From RHKX01 sp963745755 (GTDB lineage Bacteria; Actinomycetota; Thermoleophilia; Solirubrobacterales; 70-9), in assembly GCA_963745755.1 (NCBI GenBank), contig CAVUYP010000001.1, forward strand, positions 2,108,001 through 2,172,000: 64,000 bases of DNA, written 5' to 3'. The translations under genes and the position numbers were made by a program. This document shows positions 62,050-64,000 of this stretch, piece after piece. The notes under the pieces are model-generated. The model worked only from the letters and a program-made list of their open reading frames with translations. It was not told the origin of the DNA and made no database searches. Within the stretch, counting starts at the first letter, position 1. Every line of letters begins with the position of its first letter.

Positions 62050-64000
62050 GCGCCAGCGCCGAGACGGCGGCCGACCTTCCCTGGGGCTCGGCGATCGACG
62101 AGGCCTGGCGGGCGGCGATCGATCCGGGCCGCGCCGACGGCCGGCTCGTCGCCGAGAGCGCCGAGCGCGAGCAGGAGGCGAGCGAGGTGCCACTCCCCGA
62201 ACAGCTCCACCCGGACCTGCGGGCGGCGCTCGAGCGGGCCGGGATCGCAACCCTCTACGCGCACCAGCTCGAGGCCCTCCGCGCCGCCGAGAACGAGAAC
62301 GTGATCGTCACCAGCGGCACCGCGTCGGGCAAGTCGCTGGCCTTCAACCTGCCGGTCCTCGACGCGATCGCCCGCGATCCGAAGTCCCGCGCCCTCTACC
62401 TGTATCCGACCAAGGCTCTCGCCCAGGACCAGGCCCGCAAGCTCGCCGCGATCGCGCCGGGCGGGCTGCGGCCGGCGATCTACGACGGCGACACGCCGCG
62501 CGAGGAGCGGCCGGCGATCCGCCGCAGCTCCAACCTGATCCTCTCCAACCCCGACATGCTCCACGTCGGCGTGATGCCGCACCACCGCAACTGGGGCGAC
62601 GTCTTCGCCAACCTCCGCTACGTCGTCGTCGACGAGGCACACGTCTACCGGGGCGTGTTCGGCTCGCACGTCGCCAACGTGCTGCGGCGGCTGCGGCGGA
62701 TCGCGGCGCTGTACGGCTCCGAGCCGCGCTTCATCCTCACCTCGGCGACGATCGCCAACCCGCTCGAGCTCGCCGAGCGGCTCGTCGGCACGCCGTTTCA
62801 CCCGGTCGAGACCGACGCCGCTCCGCGGGCCGGACGGCGGATCGCGATCTGGAACCCACCGCTGACCGATCGCGCCAGCGGCGCTCGGCGCTCGGCGCTG
62901 GCCGAGGCCGCGGACATGCTCACCGACCTGCTGATCGCCGGCACCCGGACGATCTGCTTCGTCGGCAGCCGCCGCGGCGCCGAGCTGATCCACAAGTTCT
63001 GCCGCGACCAGCTCGGCGAGCGCGGCCGCCGCGACCTCGCCGATGCGATCGCCCCGTACCGGGCCGGCTACACGCCGCAGCAACGCCGCGAGATCGAGGC
63101 CCGGCTCAGCTCCGGCGAGCTGCGTGCGGTCGTCGCCACCAACGCCCTCGAGCTCGGCATCGACATCGGCGAGCTCGACGCGGCGATCTGCGTCGGCTTC
63201 CCGGGCACGGTCGCCAGCCTCCGGCAGATGTGGGGGAGGGCGGGCCGCCGCCGCGACGGCCTCGCCGTCTACCTGGCCGGGATCGACGGCCTCGATCAGT
63301 TCTTCTGCCGGCACCCGACCGAGTTCCTGACCCGTCCCGTCGAGGCGGCGATCCTCGACCACCGCAACGAGCGGATCCAGTCGGCGCACCTGCTCGCCGC
63401 CGCCTTCGAGGCGCCGCTCGGCGCCGCCCGCGACGACGAGATCCTCGGTGCCGGCTGGCGCGAGCGGGCCGAGGCGCTGACGACCCACGGCTACCTGCGC
63501 CGCGGCCGCGGCGGCCTGCTCGCCGTGCGCGGCTCCGGCTATCCGGCCGGCGGCGTCAGCCTGCGCTCGGCGTCGGCCGACTCGGTGACGGTCGTCGACG
63601 CCGACAGCGGCGAGCTGCTCGGCACCGTCGAGGCCGAGCGCGCCTTCTCGACCGTCCATCCGGGAGCCGTCTACCTCCACCTCGGCCGCTCCTACGAGGT
63701 CCGCGAGCTCGACCTCGACACGCGGCGGGCGATCGTCGAGCCGTTCAGCGGCGACTGGTACACGCAGCCGCGCCGGGAGACGGAGATCTACATCGAGCGG
63801 ATCGAGGCGAAGCGCGACGCGCTCGGCGTCGAGCTCCACTTCGGGATCGTCTCGGTCAGCGAGCAGGTGATCGCCTTCCAGCGCAAGCGGATCGGCGACG
63901 GCCACGGCGACGAGGCGTTCGACTTCGTCGCCCTCGACCTGCCCGAGCAGAGCTACCCGACGCAGGCGCTCTGGTACGTGCTGCCCGACGAGCTGGCCGG
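62046..64000 (+). CDS. DEAD/DEAH-box helicase, MrfA/YprA-like (partial, runs off the window)
   Basis: 651 codons from TTG 62046 (overlapping the previous stop) to the window end with no stop. RecA-like domain 1: LYAHQLEALRAA (Q-like motif), Walker A TSGTASGKSLAFNLPVLDA, Ia LYLYPTKALAQDQ, II YVVVDEAHVYRGVFG (DEAH), III LTSATI. Domain 2: TICFVGSRRGAELIHKFC, VVATNALELGIDIGELDAAI and VI QMWGRAGRRRDGLAVYLA. The following region (GLDQFFCRHPTEF) and a beta-rich domain continue. It matches MrfA/YprA/Hrq1-like helicases involved in removing mitomycin-type cross-links; the C-terminal zinc-binding DUF1998 would lie beyond 64000. The ATL protein at 14003 is another repair gene in the window. Confidence 0.9.
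   Translation, partial: MSASAETAADLPWGSAIDEAWRAAIDPGRADGRLVAESAEREQEASEVPLPEQLHPDLRAALERAGIATLYAHQLEALRAAENENVIVTSGTASGKSLAFNLPVLDAIARDPKSRALYLYPTKALAQDQARKLAAIAPGGLRPAIYDGDTPREERPAIRRSSNLILSNPDMLHVGVMPHHRNWGDVFANLRYVVVDEAHVYRGVFGSHVANVLRRLRRIAALYGSEPRFILTSATIANPLELAERLVGTPFHPVETDAAPRAGRRIAIWNPPLTDRASGARRSALAEAADMLTDLLIAGTRTICFVGSRRGAELIHKFCRDQLGERGRRDLADAIAPYRAGYTPQQRREIEARLSSGELRAVVATNALELGIDIGELDAAICVGFPGTVASLRQMWGRAGRRRDGLAVYLAGIDGLDQFFCRHPTEFLTRPVEAAILDHRNERIQSAHLLAAAFEAPLGAARDDEILGAGWRERAEALTTHGYLRRGRGGLLAVRGSGYPAGGVSLRSASADSVTVVDADSGELLGTVEAERAFSTVHPGAVYLHLGRSYEVRELDLDTRRAIVEPFSGDWYTQPRRETEIYIERIEAKRDALGVELHFGIVSVSEQVIAFQRKRIGDGHGDEAFDFVALDLPEQSYPTQALWYVLPDELA

Overview
The window is very GC-rich and densely coded. 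It looks like chromosome of an actinobacterium, most likely class Thermoleophilia (Solirubrobacterales-like). The inference rests on the GC content and GTG/TTG starts, many four-base stop/start overlaps, an ECF-type sigma factor apparently fused to its own zinc-finger anti-sigma region, a Bacillus-like split cytochrome bc complex, and a menaquinone rather than ubiquinone context. No phylogenetic marker other than one tRNA-Lys(CTT) is present, so the placement is inference. I see no rRNA, CRISPR array, transposase, integrase or prophage gene; this is core and lineage-specific chromosome.

Layout. 0-3.8 kb: lipoprotein, GNAT acetyltransferase, aldo/keto reductase and MFS transporter. 3.8-11.1 kb: a redox island. 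On the minus strand an OmpR-type regulator and sensor kinase lead into a membrane protein and a haem-binding protein. Divergently, two membrane-anchored low-complexity proteins, ApbE, a ferric-reductase-like haem membrane protein, an FAD ferredoxin reductase and a [3Fe-4S] ferredoxin form a tightly overlapping operon. 11-21 kb: small proteins, YHYH lipoprotein, glutaminase, alkyltransferase-like protein, a GAF/GGDEF/HD-GYP protein, cold-shock protein, thioesterase, an AbiEi/DUF559-type protein with an in-frame stop, a membrane diguanylate cyclase and a YmdB phosphodiesterase. 21-28 kb: ABC exporter, an MshEN-glycosyltransferase, a secreted repeat protein and the sigma/anti-sigma fusion. 28-36.5 kb: a long haem, respiration and quinone cluster (hemB, siroheme-decarboxylase-like AhbAB, hemL, unknown helical protein, Rieske, cytochrome b, subunit IV-cytochrome c, menG, polyprenyl synthase). 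36.5-38.4 kb: zinc-ribbon protein, dCTP deaminase, GntR regulator. 38.5-44 kb: secreted beta-helix protein, cupredoxin, two-domain multicopper oxidase, second cupredoxin, then tatA, tatC and a TPR protein. 44-57 kb: tRNA-Lys, nucleotide-sugar dehydrogenase, RibD-like reductase, HAD, sucCD, aminotransferase, DtxR-type regulator and cydAB. 57-64 kb: SHOCT protein, secreted alpha/beta hydrolase, HAD phosphatase, cupin, dihydropteroate-synthase-like protein and an MrfA/YprA-type helicase that runs off the window.

Regulation visible in the sequence. Many genes carry a TA-N3-T hexamer only 6-9 nt before the start codon, implying widespread leaderless mRNAs. Three genes, two of them c-di-GMP enzymes, instead carry GCCGATA(A/G), the -10 element of FliA/WhiG-class sigma factors. 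A roughly 48-nt palindrome occurs three times, in intergenic regions only.

Quality warning. About twenty genes, including essential ones such as hemB, hemL, menG and the bc complex, are interrupted by single-base shifts, mostly one-base insertions and densest at 21-36 kb. I read these as consensus errors, annotate each such gene as one CDS spanning its frames, and give approximate shift positions. The two very long reading frames of 960 and 1465 codons are products of these shifts. No whole gene repertoire can be judged from this window, so statements about the organism's physiology are limited to what the loci themselves show.
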